A model generated the notes under the pieces. It saw only the letters and a program-made list of their open reading frames with translations, ran no database searches and was not told the DNA's origin. Made by a program: the position numbers and the translations under genes. From the NCBI RefSeq assembly GCF_900142015.1, contig NZ_FQZN01000042.1, positions 1 through 39,662 of the forward strand: a stretch of DNA of 39,662 bases, in the 5' to 3' direction. Position 1 is the first letter of the stretch, and the number at the start of each line of letters is the position of its first letter. The DNA comes from Bacteroides stercorirosoris. Lineage in GTDB: Bacteria > Bacteroidota > Bacteroidia > Bacteroidales > Bacteroidaceae. Of this stretch, positions 17,271-25,874 are shown one piece after another.

Positions 17271-19109
17271 TCACTCACCTAAATAATAAGAAGGAACCGG
17301 TGCTTGCGGATAGCCCATGGAACGGTGTGCTACATAGTTTCTATATATTCCATCCTGCATTAGAGTTATGCGACGATCTTTAGCCGAAATGTTGGTAGAG
17401 TAAATACGGATTTCACCCGGCAAGGCAGTGATAATCTCTTCACGCCAGTCACCATATAAATCGGCAATCATCAGAATATTCCCTTCAATGCCCTCCGTGA
17501 GCGTTTCCCCTTTCCATTTTACAATACTCAATGAACGACCGTTTGAAGAAGAACTGGCTCCCCAACGGTTATCGTCTCCTTTGAATGTCTCGCGTAGTAA
17601 ATCTCCATCCCACCATGCCCAGTTACGGCAAGATGGAACATCTTCATTCTTACCTAAATGCTGGCCATCAGCCGAAAGCAGGTATTTGTCCGTACTTCCT
17701 CCTTTGCGGTCTTCACTTGCAAAGCATTCCAGTCCTTTGTGGGCAGGGTCGAAGTCTGTAACCATGCCATCTCCCACATGAAAAGTTTTATGGCCGATAT
17801 TCCAAACCGGTTGCCCTGTTTTAGCATCTACCACACAGACTCCACGCCCGTTGTCGTGCCAAGGCTCCAAACATAAAAACACTTCCATTCCCGGACGATT
17901 CGGATCAATATCGGTCAAATAGGCCTTATCCGGGTGTCCTAATCCGGTAGACCACAATAATGTACCATTATCATCAAGCATGCATGACCCTAACAGGATT
18001 TCATCTTTTCCGTCACCATCCACGTCACCGCAAATCATATTATGCGCCCCCATACTTCTCACTATAGGATTTTCCTCATCACTATCCCATCTCCAGGCAC
18101 GTTCCAGTTTATCACCGTTCAATTGCCAGGCATCTACAACCATCAATTTATAAGTTCCGCGGCACGCCAATATATAAGGAGTCTTTCCATCCAGATAGGC
18201 CATACCAATCTGGTTGCGATTCTGGCGGACAAGATTGCCATATCGGTCATTACGTTCGGGCCAATCCACACGGGTTATTTCTTTTCCTGTCATGCCATTC
18301 AGTACACTCAAATACTCTTCACCTGAATCTATGCGACCTTTCTCGTTACGTTTGGCATCATCGGGTGCCGTTTTTAAGGCTATCTCTGCTTTGCCATCTC
18401 CATTAAAGTCGTAAGCGATGAAAGGAGAATACCATACGCCCGGTTCTATTCCCTGTCCCAGATCTTTTGACCACAAGAAAGTTCCATCACTCAGATAGGC
18501 TTCAATCTGATAAGTTTCTCCACCTAAAGTACCCGGCATTCCCGGGTCTACATTTTTATCCGGCGTACGAATGATATAATCATAAATTCCGTCTCCATTC
18601 AGGTCGGCAACAGCTATTTTGCCGGCTTTTATATTCCGGTTCAGCTTGATTGATTGATAATTCTTCAATAGAGGAGCTTCCACTTCTATCTTGGCGGATG
18701 TATCGGTTACTTTTTTCTTCTTGTCCAGAGCGCATACCCAGTAGGATGCTTTTTCGTTTACCGGAGCTTTGTCAATAAAATCACAAGTAGATTTTATCGG
18801 AGATTTGGTTAAACGTTGCGTTTTTCCATTGACAGAGCGATAAATATGAAATGAAACATCTGCGTTGTCCTGTTCCAATAATCTCCAACTCAGATATATA
18901 CCCTTTCCGTCAGTGGCCGGAACAGCTATTAATCCTCTATCCAACTGTTCTTTTATCTTTTCTGTAGCAAAGCCGTTTACTTCCGGCTTCGGTTCATGCC
19001 GTGGTTCCAGGATTTCATAATAGTAAGTACGTTCGCGTGAGTCTTGAGCTTGTATGGTGCCTGCTGTACCAAGCAGCAAGGTACAAAGGAATAAATATGT
19101 ATTTTTCAT
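17271..19109 (-). CDS. Divergent PL11-like rhamnogalacturonan lyase
   Basis: About 612 residues from the ATG at 19109, which begins a signal peptide (MKNTYLFLCTLLLGTAGTIQAQ). A start at 19148 would overlap the PL22 gene. It shares the PL11 layout (LDRGLIAVPATDGKGIYLSWR, DLNGDGIYDYIIRT, DFNGDGKAEIALKT, DVDGDGKDEILLGS) but differs clearly from the other two PL11 domains, with a longer N-terminal lead and a different active-site face (DPGMPGTLGGETYQIEAY). It may act on other chain lengths or as an exo-enzyme. It lies 13 nt after the PL22 stop and 34 nt before the next gene. Confidence 0.85.
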   Translation of the reverse strand: MKNTYLFLCTLLLGTAGTIQAQDSRERTYYYEILEPRHEPKPEVNGFATEKIKEQLDRGLIAVPATDGKGIYLSWRLLEQDNADVSFHIYRSVNGKTQRLTKSPIKSTCDFIDKAPVNEKASYWVCALDKKKKVTDTSAKIEVEAPLLKNYQSIKLNRNIKAGKIAVADLNGDGIYDYIIRTPDKNVDPGMPGTLGGETYQIEAYLSDGTFLWSKDLGQGIEPGVWYSPFIAYDFNGDGKAEIALKTAPDDAKRNEKGRIDSGEEYLSVLNGMTGKEITRVDWPERNDRYGNLVRQNRNQIGMAYLDGKTPYILACRGTYKLMVVDAWQLNGDKLERAWRWDSDEENPIVRSMGAHNMICGDVDGDGKDEILLGSCMLDDNGTLLWSTGLGHPDKAYLTDIDPNRPGMEVFLCLEPWHDNGRGVCVVDAKTGQPVWNIGHKTFHVGDGMVTDFDPAHKGLECFASEDRKGGSTDKYLLSADGQHLGKNEDVPSCRNWAWWDGDLLRETFKGDDNRWGASSSSNGRSLSIVKWKGETLTEGIEGNILMIADLYGDWREEIITALPGEIRIYSTNISAKDRRITLMQDGIYRNYVAHRSMGYPQAPVPSYYLGE

Positions 19110-19122
19110 CGTTTTATTTTTT

Positions 19123-20406
19123 TTATTTGTCGAATGGGGTAATATCAACCATCATCAAATTCAAACGTTTACCGTTTGTAAAGTGGCCTGACTGGAAAAG
19201 AACTTTGGTTCCGTCTGGACTAAAACTCGGGTGTGCATGATCCGGCTTCATCTTGGTATCGGAGACTAACCAATGGCGTTCGCCGGTCTGTACATTGATT
19301 ATCCAGACATTTCCTCCGAAAGTATCACCTGCCGCCCAACGGTTATCCCGGCTTGCATTGCAGTGCCAGAATCCTCGTCCGGTCAATTGTCCTTCCATGG
19401 CTTTACGGTCTTTTTCCATTTCTACCTGGCCAATCAACTCTACATCATCAGTGCGCAGATTAATCCGGGCAATGCCGCTTACTTGTTTGCGGAGACGAGG
19501 CTGGAAACCTAAAATATTGAAATAGACATAATCCTTTGTCGCAAAAGTTTCATGAGTCACCCAATCCAGCGGTGTTTCTTTATAGAGAGGCTTAAAGACT
19601 GAGCCGTCTGCGGTGCAGAACCACATACGCTGATGGGCATCTCCGCCTGTTTCATTACAGAATACTATTTCTCCCGGAGTGAATCGGCTGGCCTGTATAT
19701 GTCCTGTCTTAAATTCAGTATCAATCACCTTGGTAACTTCACCGGTGGCAAGGTTCATTTTACGAATACCACAAAGAGATGGCTTTATTTTTACCGGTTG
19801 ATTGTTTTCCGGCAAGAATGCATTCTTCATCATGCGTTCTTTCTCTTCTTCTGTTCCTTCACGTTCCACCGTGATGTATGCGTAGTCGTCATTACAATCT
19901 ACAGCATATCCTCCGGGACGTCCCATTGCTGTAGGGAAAGTACCGATGAAAGTTTCATAACCGGCAGGTTTACCTACCTTTCCTTTCTTTACATCTGCGA
20001 AGAATTTATCTAAATCCATCACATACATGTTCCAGTCTTCTTTTTCTTTACGACTGATGAACATGCGATTACTTTTGTTGGCTAAAAATGCACTGCCCAG
20101 ATTGGGACCTTCCGTAGCTTGAATGATTTTGCCGGTAGCCATTTCTATAAAGTAAATCTGCGTCTTTTTATCGTTTCCGCGAGAGGAAGACCTGAACAGC
20201 ACATATTTACTATCGGATGTCCACATCGGGTCTGTCTGATAGAGGAAGCGGTCGTTTTTAAGGGTATCGGTAAGCATGGTAATGGTATTCCCGGTGGTAT
20301 TGTCTATATAGGTCTGCATTTCGGACGCAGTACAATTTCCAAACTGGGCAAACAGGGCCTTACTAAAGCCTGATAATAAGGCAATGGTCAAGAAGAGCTT
20401 TCTCAT
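19123..20406 (-). CDS. Oligogalacturonate lyase-like protein (PL22)
   Basis: A 427-residue seven-bladed propeller protein with signal peptide (MRKLFLTIALLSGFSKALFAQ). PL22 enzymes split unsaturated or short oligogalacturonates to DKI-type monomers. Metal-binding and catalytic motifs of the family are present: GDAHQRMW, WVTHETF, and the His-X-His pair His390/His392 in PDHAHPSFSPDG. Most described PL22 enzymes are cytoplasmic, so the clear signal peptide is notable and suggests periplasmic action. It is the first gene of the lyase operon, 20-30 nt from the predicted transcription start. Confidence 0.85.
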   Translation of the reverse strand: MRKLFLTIALLSGFSKALFAQFGNCTASEMQTYIDNTTGNTITMLTDTLKNDRFLYQTDPMWTSDSKYVLFRSSSRGNDKKTQIYFIEMATGKIIQATEGPNLGSAFLANKSNRMFISRKEKEDWNMYVMDLDKFFADVKKGKVGKPAGYETFIGTFPTAMGRPGGYAVDCNDDYAYITVEREGTEEEKERMMKNAFLPENNQPVKIKPSLCGIRKMNLATGEVTKVIDTEFKTGHIQASRFTPGEIVFCNETGGDAHQRMWFCTADGSVFKPLYKETPLDWVTHETFATKDYVYFNILGFQPRLRKQVSGIARINLRTDDVELIGQVEMEKDRKAMEGQLTGRGFWHCNASRDNRWAAGDTFGGNVWIINVQTGERHWLVSDTKMKPDHAHPSFSPDGTKVLFQSGHFTNGKRLNLMMVDITPFDK

Positions 20407-20432
20407 AGTATGTCATTTTTAATTTGATGTCG

Positions 20433-20497
20433 CAAAATTATGCGTCGTGAGTGCTATGCGAAATAGAAATTTATCCATTTATATGGTTATTTGTACA
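20433..20497 (-). promoter_or_regulatory. Promoter and paired operator boxes of the lyase operon
   Basis: On the minus strand TTTC (20463-20460), 19 bp, then TAATTTTG (20440-20433) fit the Bacteroides -33/-7 promoter. On the plus strand lie box 1, ATAGAAATTTATCCA (20463-20477), and box 2, ATGGTTATTTGTACA (20483-20497), 20 bp apart. Box 1 begins 23 bp from the -7 element and touches the -33 region, a place typical for an activator that contacts polymerase. Confidence 0.7.
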
Positions 20498-20769
20498 TAA
20501 ATAGAGTGGGGACCCATTATCTGCACTCTAAAAGTACATTTATTAATAACCGTAATTTTGATAAGCTTTCTTGGCGGAATCATCCAGAGGGAAGAATCCC
20601 ATAAGCCTTCTTTAGAAGATCCCAACTGGTCGTGATAGATGATGCGGTCTGCTTGCCAACCCGAATGGTGCAGGTTCTCGTAATAAACCATTTCCTGGTT
20701 CAGTTCGCGTGCCAATTCATTCAGCATAAAGTTGGCAAAGCGATCTTCTGTTGAAGTGGCTGTTTCTGG
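20479..20769 (-). pseudogene. Gene fragment of unknown origin, cut off at the left recombination site
   Basis: An open frame runs from the recombination site (stop codon inside the site, first sense codons near 20775) to a stop at 20479. The stretch LNELARELNQEMVYYENL followed by HHSGWQADRIIYHDQLG and GLWDSSLWMIPP looks like real protein. The last 25 or so residues do not, and they overlap the lyase-operon operator. An ATG exists only at 20727. I do not recognise the parent family. It reads as the remnant of a gene broken by rearrangement at the site. Confidence 0.45.
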
Positions 20770-20814
20770 ATACTTTAATTATTAAGTTAAACAAAAGTTA
20801 ACTTGATAATTAAG
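20770..20814. repeat. Left recombination site of the invertible segment
   Basis: Outer arm at 20770-20790, 7-bp spacer ACAAAAG (20791-20797) and inner arm TTAACTTGATAATTAAG (20798-20814). The two arms are inverted copies with small differences, the architecture of a tyrosine-recombinase core site. Positions 20770-20800 are a perfect inverted copy of 22661-22691. Confidence 0.85.
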
Positions 20815-21218
20815 GGGGAAGCTGCCTGAAGCATAAATGCGGAGAGTCTTTTAAATTAACTGATACAACAAAATGGTTTTAAATTGGGTTGGGAAAGTGA
20901 CTGTAGTTCGCGCACTAATTTCTTGATTCTAGTTTATAATGGTACAGATACTCAGTAAATCATCATTTAATTCAAATCCGTACAGAAATGAATGAGATGG
21001 TTTTTCGCTAATTTATCTGAATTTATTATCGGTTGAGTCGTAAAACGTAACAGTATGATTATGAGTGCATACAAATAGGGGCTATCTCAGTCGTATATTT
21101 AGGGTATCTCAGTATACGACTGAAGTACCCTGGATATACGACTGAGGTACCCTAAATATCCCCCTCCGGTTTGATATTTACTTCTTGTAAAAAACATTAA
21201 ACTGGATAACATCGTTTG
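20815..21218. other. Non-coding stretch inside the invertible segment
   Basis: No convincing gene on either strand. The only structure is the cluster of 22-bp repeats at 21081-21156. I found no TAnnTTTG pointing left to right or right to left near the left site. It may hold the 3' end of the recombinase transcript. Confidence 0.5.
21081..21156. repeat. Cluster of four 22-bp units, two direct and two inverted, forming a long hairpin
   Basis: Two tandem units, TATACGACTGAAGTACCCTGGA (21113-21134) and TATACGACTGAGGTACCCTAAA (21135-21156), follow two inverted, shorter copies (21081-21097 and 21098-21116). The outer arms 21086-21097 and 21135-21146 pair perfectly over 12 bp, and the interior adds an imperfect 16-bp stem. 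It lies 60 nt beyond the recombinase stop. Confidence 0.75.
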
Positions 21219-22400
21219 TCATTTAATTAACTGATCGAGGATAGCCCTGAAGACTTTATCTGCATGCTCTTGCATGATTCGTATATAATTGAATATAGGT
21301 CGATTATTTTTCATACTATGTCCTATACAATACTCTATTTTTTCTATTTCAATTCCCATATCATATCCATGTTGGGCAAATGTCTTCCTGGCAGAGTAAT
21401 ATGATACTTTCCTATTAATTCCCGCCAGATTTGCCACCTTATTTATATGTCTAAAAACTAAGCTGTATACTTTTTCATAAGACGAGTATCTACCAAATAC
21501 TAATTTCCCGTTATCCGTTATATACTTATTAATGATTTCCTGTGCCTCTGGCTGAATGGTGAAGGCAATTTCGTTTTCACTTTTTTTGCTATTCCGGGTT
21601 TTATGGCGTACATACCGCATATGGTTCCGGTTTTTGAAATCATACTCCATCAAATCCCTTAGATTGATGCCGCCTAAATAATAAGTAAGCATAAAAATAT
21701 CCCGAACCATCACTTGTGTTGTCTTGAATAGCTTTACATCACGTATACTTTTTAATTCTTCTACGGTCAGATCCAGTTCTCTGACATTGCTGACCGGCAT
21801 TTTAAAAAGGACAAAAGGGTGAACCGGATAATTCACATAATTCATTTTACCTGCATAGTTGAGTATAACCTTTATTAAAGTAAGATAGATTCTAACGGAT
21901 GTTGCAGATAAACCTTCCTCTTTCATCTCATTGGCAAAGCCTTGTATTTGCAAAGGACTCAATTGTATTAGAGGAAAGTCTCCTTTCATATATTTTTGGA
22001 TTTTCCTGCAAGCTATGCTATATAGTTTATAAGATTTCTTTTGCTCTTCGGTTTTCATGTAGGAAAGATATTCATTTGCCACGGTATTAAACGTAATACC
22101 CTTCTTTTGCTGTTCACGGGTGATGGTATGTATTAACTCTGTGCACGATAGAGTTGGTAAGTAATGAATGGACGATAAGATTTCTTCGTATTCATAGATT
22201 ATCTTACGTAAGCAAGTATTAATATTTGCTGCGTTTTCATGCCTTACTACTTTTCCGTTTTTCATTTGATTTGCAGAATCCAATATAAATTGAGTTGAAA
22301 TATATCTGGTTTGCGAACGGTGCGCTACTGCAATTCTTATTCGGTGTTTTCCATTGGATAACTTTTTTGTTGGTACTATTACTATTGAAAGATTAGCCAT
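21219..22400 (-). CDS. Tyrosine recombinase, probable DNA invertase
   Basis: 393 residues with an N-terminal arm-binding region (about 1-95), a SAM-like core-binding domain (about 105-200) and a C-terminal catalytic domain. Active-site residues seen: Arg248 (GGINLRDL), a Lys in the RHKTRNSKKS hairpin, Arg338 (YYSARKTF, where the usual His of HxxR is a Tyr/Ser), His361 (CIGHSM) and the nucleophile Tyr372 (FNYIRI). Such recombinases often sit beside susC genes or invertible promoters in Bacteroides. It lies wholly inside the inverted sites it is likely to act on, so it would flip with them. No other mobile-element genes are near. Confidence 0.9.
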   Translation of the reverse strand: MANLSIVIVPTKKLSNGKHRIRIAVAHRSQTRYISTQFILDSANQMKNGKVVRHENAANINTCLRKIIYEYEEILSSIHYLPTLSCTELIHTITREQQKKGITFNTVANEYLSYMKTEEQKKSYKLYSIACRKIQKYMKGDFPLIQLSPLQIQGFANEMKEEGLSATSVRIYLTLIKVILNYAGKMNYVNYPVHPFVLFKMPVSNVRELDLTVEELKSIRDVKLFKTTQVMVRDIFMLTYYLGGINLRDLMEYDFKNRNHMRYVRHKTRNSKKSENEIAFTIQPEAQEIINKYITDNGKLVFGRYSSYEKVYSLVFRHINKVANLAGINRKVSYYSARKTFAQHGYDMGIEIEKIEYCIGHSMKNNRPIFNYIRIMQEHADKVFRAILDQLIK

Positions 22401-22544
22401 ATTGATTTTTGTGAGTTATATGTTTCTTGATACAATATTAGAGCAACAAATTAGATATTGAAAGTCTCGGTATAATCAAAATGACACTGGAACTATTCGT
22501 TTTGATTTTATTCACAGACGTTGATACTATTTTTCAGTTAGAAA

Positions 22545-22609
22545 GACTGAATTTTCCATGTTTTGACACAATCTTACATTCTCTTTTTGGTGCTTTGCTC
22601 ATATATTTG
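22545..22609 (+). promoter_or_regulatory. Promoter and paired operator boxes of susC, inside the invertible segment
   Basis: The -7 element is TATATTTG (22602-22609), giving a leader of about 75 nt that contains the right recombination site. On the minus strand are box 1, ATGTAAGATTGTGTC (22579 to 22565), and box 2, ATGGAAAATTCAGTC (22559 to 22545). They are weaker in sequence than elsewhere but at exactly the same positions, 23 and 43 bp from the -7 element. The -33 position is poor. Confidence 0.55.
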
Positions 22610-22645
22610 CAACACTTTTTCACAGACAGGAGAGCAAAATCTCCT

Positions 22646-22691
22646 GAGAAAATAGAAAACTAACTTTTGTTTAACTTAATAATTAAAGTAT
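22646..22691. repeat. Right recombination site of the invertible segment
   Basis: Outer arm TTAACTTAATAATTAAAGTAT (22671-22691, ending in the first two bases of the susC ATG; bases listed are the arm), spacer CTTTTGT (22664-22670), and a degenerate inner arm (22646-22663). The spacer is the exact reverse complement of the left site's spacer. Confidence 0.85.
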
Positions 22692-25600
22692 GAAAAACAG
22701 CAAAAATTTAAGTCTGTTAGGCTGCTTGGACAAAATTCAGCGGTTATTCTTCATTGCTTTGTTCGCAGTAATTTCTATAGGAGCTTACGCGCAAAGTAAA
22801 ACAGTATCGGGTACTGTGATTGATCAGACCGGAGAACCGGTTATTGGTGCCAATGTTATTGTTAAAGGTACTACTAATGGCGTGATTACTGACTTAGACG
22901 GTAAATTTACCCTTACTAATGTACCAGATAAAGGTACGATTTCTGTTTCTTTTATAGGATATAAGGAGCAGGTGATTCCTGTTGCAGGAAAAACAAGCAT
23001 TCAAGTGATGTTGCAGGAAGATAATGCAATGCTGGATGAAGTTGTGGTAGTTGGTTATGGTGTACAAAAGAAGAGCGATGTGACCGGTGCTATGGCTCGT
23101 GTTGGGTCTGAAGAGTTAAACACGAGGCCTGTAAACAATGCTTTTGAGGCTTTGCAAGGTAAGGCAGCAGGTGTAGATATTACCTCAAGTGAACGTCCGG
23201 GTACCATCGGTTCAGTCCGTATTCGTGGTAATCGCTCCATTAGCGCATCATCATCTCCTCTGTATGTAGTAGATGGTGTTCCTTTGAGCGCAGGAGGGAT
23301 TGAAACAATCAATCCACGTGACATCGAATCTATTGACATTTTAAAAGACGCCTCTTCTACCGCCATTTACGGTTCTCGTGGTGCAAATGGTGTCATATTA
23401 GTAACAACCAAACGTGGTAAAGCAGGCAAACTAACTTTAAACTATTCAGGTTCTGTCACATCGGAAACCCTAAAAGACAAATCACCGGCCATGAGCGCAA
23501 GCGATTATATTACTTGGCGTCGTTGGGCTTATTATAACTCAGATCCGGCAAACAATCCTCGCGGTGATCAACCCAACTACGATAAAGATCAAATTTATTT
23601 CGCAGCATCAGGTGACCCTGCAGCCTTGGCAAATGTAAATAAAGGTTGGAACAACGGTGTTTGGGATGGAAGTAAAGTTATTGATACTGATTGGGCAGAT
23701 ATAGTGACCCAAACAGGTATTACACATGAACATACCATTAGCGGTAGTGGTGGCAATGAAAATGCACAAGCTTTCTTTTCTGTCGGGTATCTGAACAATC
23801 AAGGAACTCAAAAAGGACAGGAATATGAACGTTACAATTTTTCTATGTCTGTTGACTTGCAAGTAAAGCCTTGGTTTAAAATGGGTGGTTCCATCAACGG
23901 ATCATGGGCTGTTCAAGACTATGGCTATTCTCGTACAGGGCAGTCTTCAAACTCTGGTCCTACCGATATATATAGTGCTGCAAAAGCTATTCCACGTTTC
24001 GGTGTTCCTTATGATGAAGCAGGTAATATCATTATGAATCCTTGCGGTTCCACAACCAATGTTTATACTGTAATTGACGAATGGAATAAGTCCACTGATA
24101 ATCGTCAGACTTTCCGTGCATTAGGAAGTTTTTACGGACAATTTGATTTTGGAAAAATATGGAAACCTTTAGAAGGATTAAGTTACAAGATTTCTTTCGG
24201 TCCTGATTTCCGCCATTATCGTCAGGGCATTTTTATCAGCAAGGATTCTGCTGTTAAAATGGGTTCAAAAAACTATGCTAAATATGCTACAGATCGTTAC
24301 TTGTCATGGACACTGGATAATCAGATCAACTATAACAAGACATTCGGCAAACATAATTTAGGCGTGACTCTTTTGCAGTCTGCTTCCAAATATAATAAAG
24401 AAAATGCCTCTGAAAGTGCTAATGCCATTCCTAACGAGAATTTTGAATGGTATAATATGGGCAGTGTAGACATTACGGATGCCGCAACTTATGGTGCTGG
24501 TATGGGGACCGGTTTATCTGAGAATCAGCTGGCATCTTACATGGCACGTGTAAACTACTCATACAATGACCGCTATTTATTGACTGTATCCGGACGTTAT
24601 GACGGTTCTTCGGTATTAGCAGACGGACATAAATGGAGTTTCTTCCCTTCTGCTGCCTTGGGCTGGCGCATTGACCAAGAAGACTTTATGAAAGATATCT
24701 CTTGGATCAACCAGCTAAAACTCCGCTTTGGTTTGGGAACAACAGGTAACTCTGCTGTAGGTGCATATTCTACATTAGGTAACATTCAGTCATTTTATGT
24801 ACCTTTTGGCTCTACTCTGACTCCTGCTTATGCTACTAATGAGCCGTATTATACTTCTTCTCAAGTTAAAATGGCAAATAAAAATTTAGGTTGGGAAAAG
24901 ACTACTCAATATAACTATGGTATCGATTTCAGCTTCCTTAATGGACGCATTGGCGGTTCAATGGATGTTTACCACTCTAGCACCAATGATTTATTATTAA
25001 GTATGACTATTCCAACATTGACCGGCTTTAATTCTACTTATGCCAATGTAGGTAAGACAAAAAACTTTGGTGTAGACTTGTCTTTGAATCTGGTTCCCAT
25101 ACAAACCAAAGACTTTGAATGGAACTCTACTATTAACGCAGCCTATCAGAAAGATGAAATCGTAGAACTTGCCAACGGCAAACAGGATGACATTGGTAAT
25201 GCCTGGTTTATCGGTGAGGCAATCAGTGTTTATTATGGTACAGCATGCGATGGTCTGTGGCAGGAAAGTGATGCGGAAGAAATGGCTAAATTTAATGCTA
25301 ACGGACATAAATTTGAAGCAGGTAAGGTTAAGCCGGTTGACCAAGATGGCAACTATGTTATTGATGGCGATGACCGTGTCATTCTTGGCAACAAAAATCC
25401 TAAATGGGTACTTGGTTGGAGCAATACTTTCAGTTATAAAGGCTTTGAACTCGGTATTGAACTGAACGGACGATTTGGTTATATGGTTGATACGGGCGGT
25501 GAAGGTCAATACGGTATGTATAACCAACGTAAAATAGATTACTGGACTCCGGACAATACAGGTGCCGATTATCAAAAGCCTATTTACAGTACAGCTGGTG

Positions 25601-25842
25601 GTGATGCTTATTCAAGTCTGCTGGGCTTTAAAGATGCCTCATTCATCAAGATCCGTAACATCTCTCTGGGCTACAACTTCGATTCCAAAGTATTGAGGAA
25701 CATAGGAATCAGTTCGCTAAAATTATATGCACAGGCCAAGAATATAGGTAACCTCTATTCTTCAGTAGATTTCATGGATTTGGACTTAGGTACCACTTAT
25801 TACAATAGGGGCTTTACTTTCGGTTTACAGATTAGCTTCTAA
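22690..25842 (+). CDS. SusC-like TonB-dependent outer-membrane transporter
   Basis: Imports oligosaccharides across the outer membrane using TonB energy, with SusD as lid. 1050 residues: a signal peptide to about residue 35 (FFIALFAVISIGAYAQ), a carboxypeptidase-regulatory-like domain (SKTVSGTVIDQTGEPVIGAN), the plug beginning near VVVGYGVQKKSDVTGA, and a 22-strand barrel ending in FTFGLQISF with terminal Phe. susD follows after 32 nt. Its promoter and start-codon context sit on the edge of the invertible segment. By neighbourhood the substrate should be RG-I or its side chains; sequence alone cannot show this. Confidence 0.96.
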   Translation: MKNSKNLSLLGCLDKIQRLFFIALFAVISIGAYAQSKTVSGTVIDQTGEPVIGANVIVKGTTNGVITDLDGKFTLTNVPDKGTISVSFIGYKEQVIPVAGKTSIQVMLQEDNAMLDEVVVVGYGVQKKSDVTGAMARVGSEELNTRPVNNAFEALQGKAAGVDITSSERPGTIGSVRIRGNRSISASSSPLYVVDGVPLSAGGIETINPRDIESIDILKDASSTAIYGSRGANGVILVTTKRGKAGKLTLNYSGSVTSETLKDKSPAMSASDYITWRRWAYYNSDPANNPRGDQPNYDKDQIYFAASGDPAALANVNKGWNNGVWDGSKVIDTDWADIVTQTGITHEHTISGSGGNENAQAFFSVGYLNNQGTQKGQEYERYNFSMSVDLQVKPWFKMGGSINGSWAVQDYGYSRTGQSSNSGPTDIYSAAKAIPRFGVPYDEAGNIIMNPCGSTTNVYTVIDEWNKSTDNRQTFRALGSFYGQFDFGKIWKPLEGLSYKISFGPDFRHYRQGIFISKDSAVKMGSKNYAKYATDRYLSWTLDNQINYNKTFGKHNLGVTLLQSASKYNKENASESANAIPNENFEWYNMGSVDITDAATYGAGMGTGLSENQLASYMARVNYSYNDRYLLTVSGRYDGSSVLADGHKWSFFPSAALGWRIDQEDFMKDISWINQLKLRFGLGTTGNSAVGAYSTLGNIQSFYVPFGSTLTPAYATNEPYYTSSQVKMANKNLGWEKTTQYNYGIDFSFLNGRIGGSMDVYHSSTNDLLLSMTIPTLTGFNSTYANVGKTKNFGVDLSLNLVPIQTKDFEWNSTINAAYQKDEIVELANGKQDDIGNAWFIGEAISVYYGTACDGLWQESDAEEMAKFNANGHKFEAGKVKPVDQDGNYVIDGDDRVILGNKNPKWVLGWSNTFSYKGFELGIELNGRFGYMVDTGGEGQYGMYNQRKIDYWTPDNTGADYQKPIYSTAGGDAYSSLLGFKDASFIKIRNISLGYNFDSKVLRNIGISSLKLYAQAKNIGNLYSSVDFMDLDLGTTYYNRGFTFGLQISF

Positions 25843-25874
25843 TTTGATAATAACATATTAAACAGCTTTTTAAA

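Larger units (their letters stand above)
20770..22691. other. Putative invertible DNA segment carrying recombinase and susC promoter
   Basis: A 1.9-kb segment bounded by a perfect 31-bp inverted repeat whose 7-bp spacers are identical in opposite orientation, so recombination would invert rather than excise. It contains one gene, a tyrosine recombinase, and near its right end the promoter and operator boxes of susC. The right repeat ends within the susC start codon (A and T of ATG). In the present orientation the promoter points into susC. After inversion no TAnnTTTG element would face susC. Confidence 0.7.

Noticed and set aside
21081..21156. Possible short CRISPR array
   Set aside because: Units are directly adjacent or inverted, without unique spacers, and no cas genes are near.
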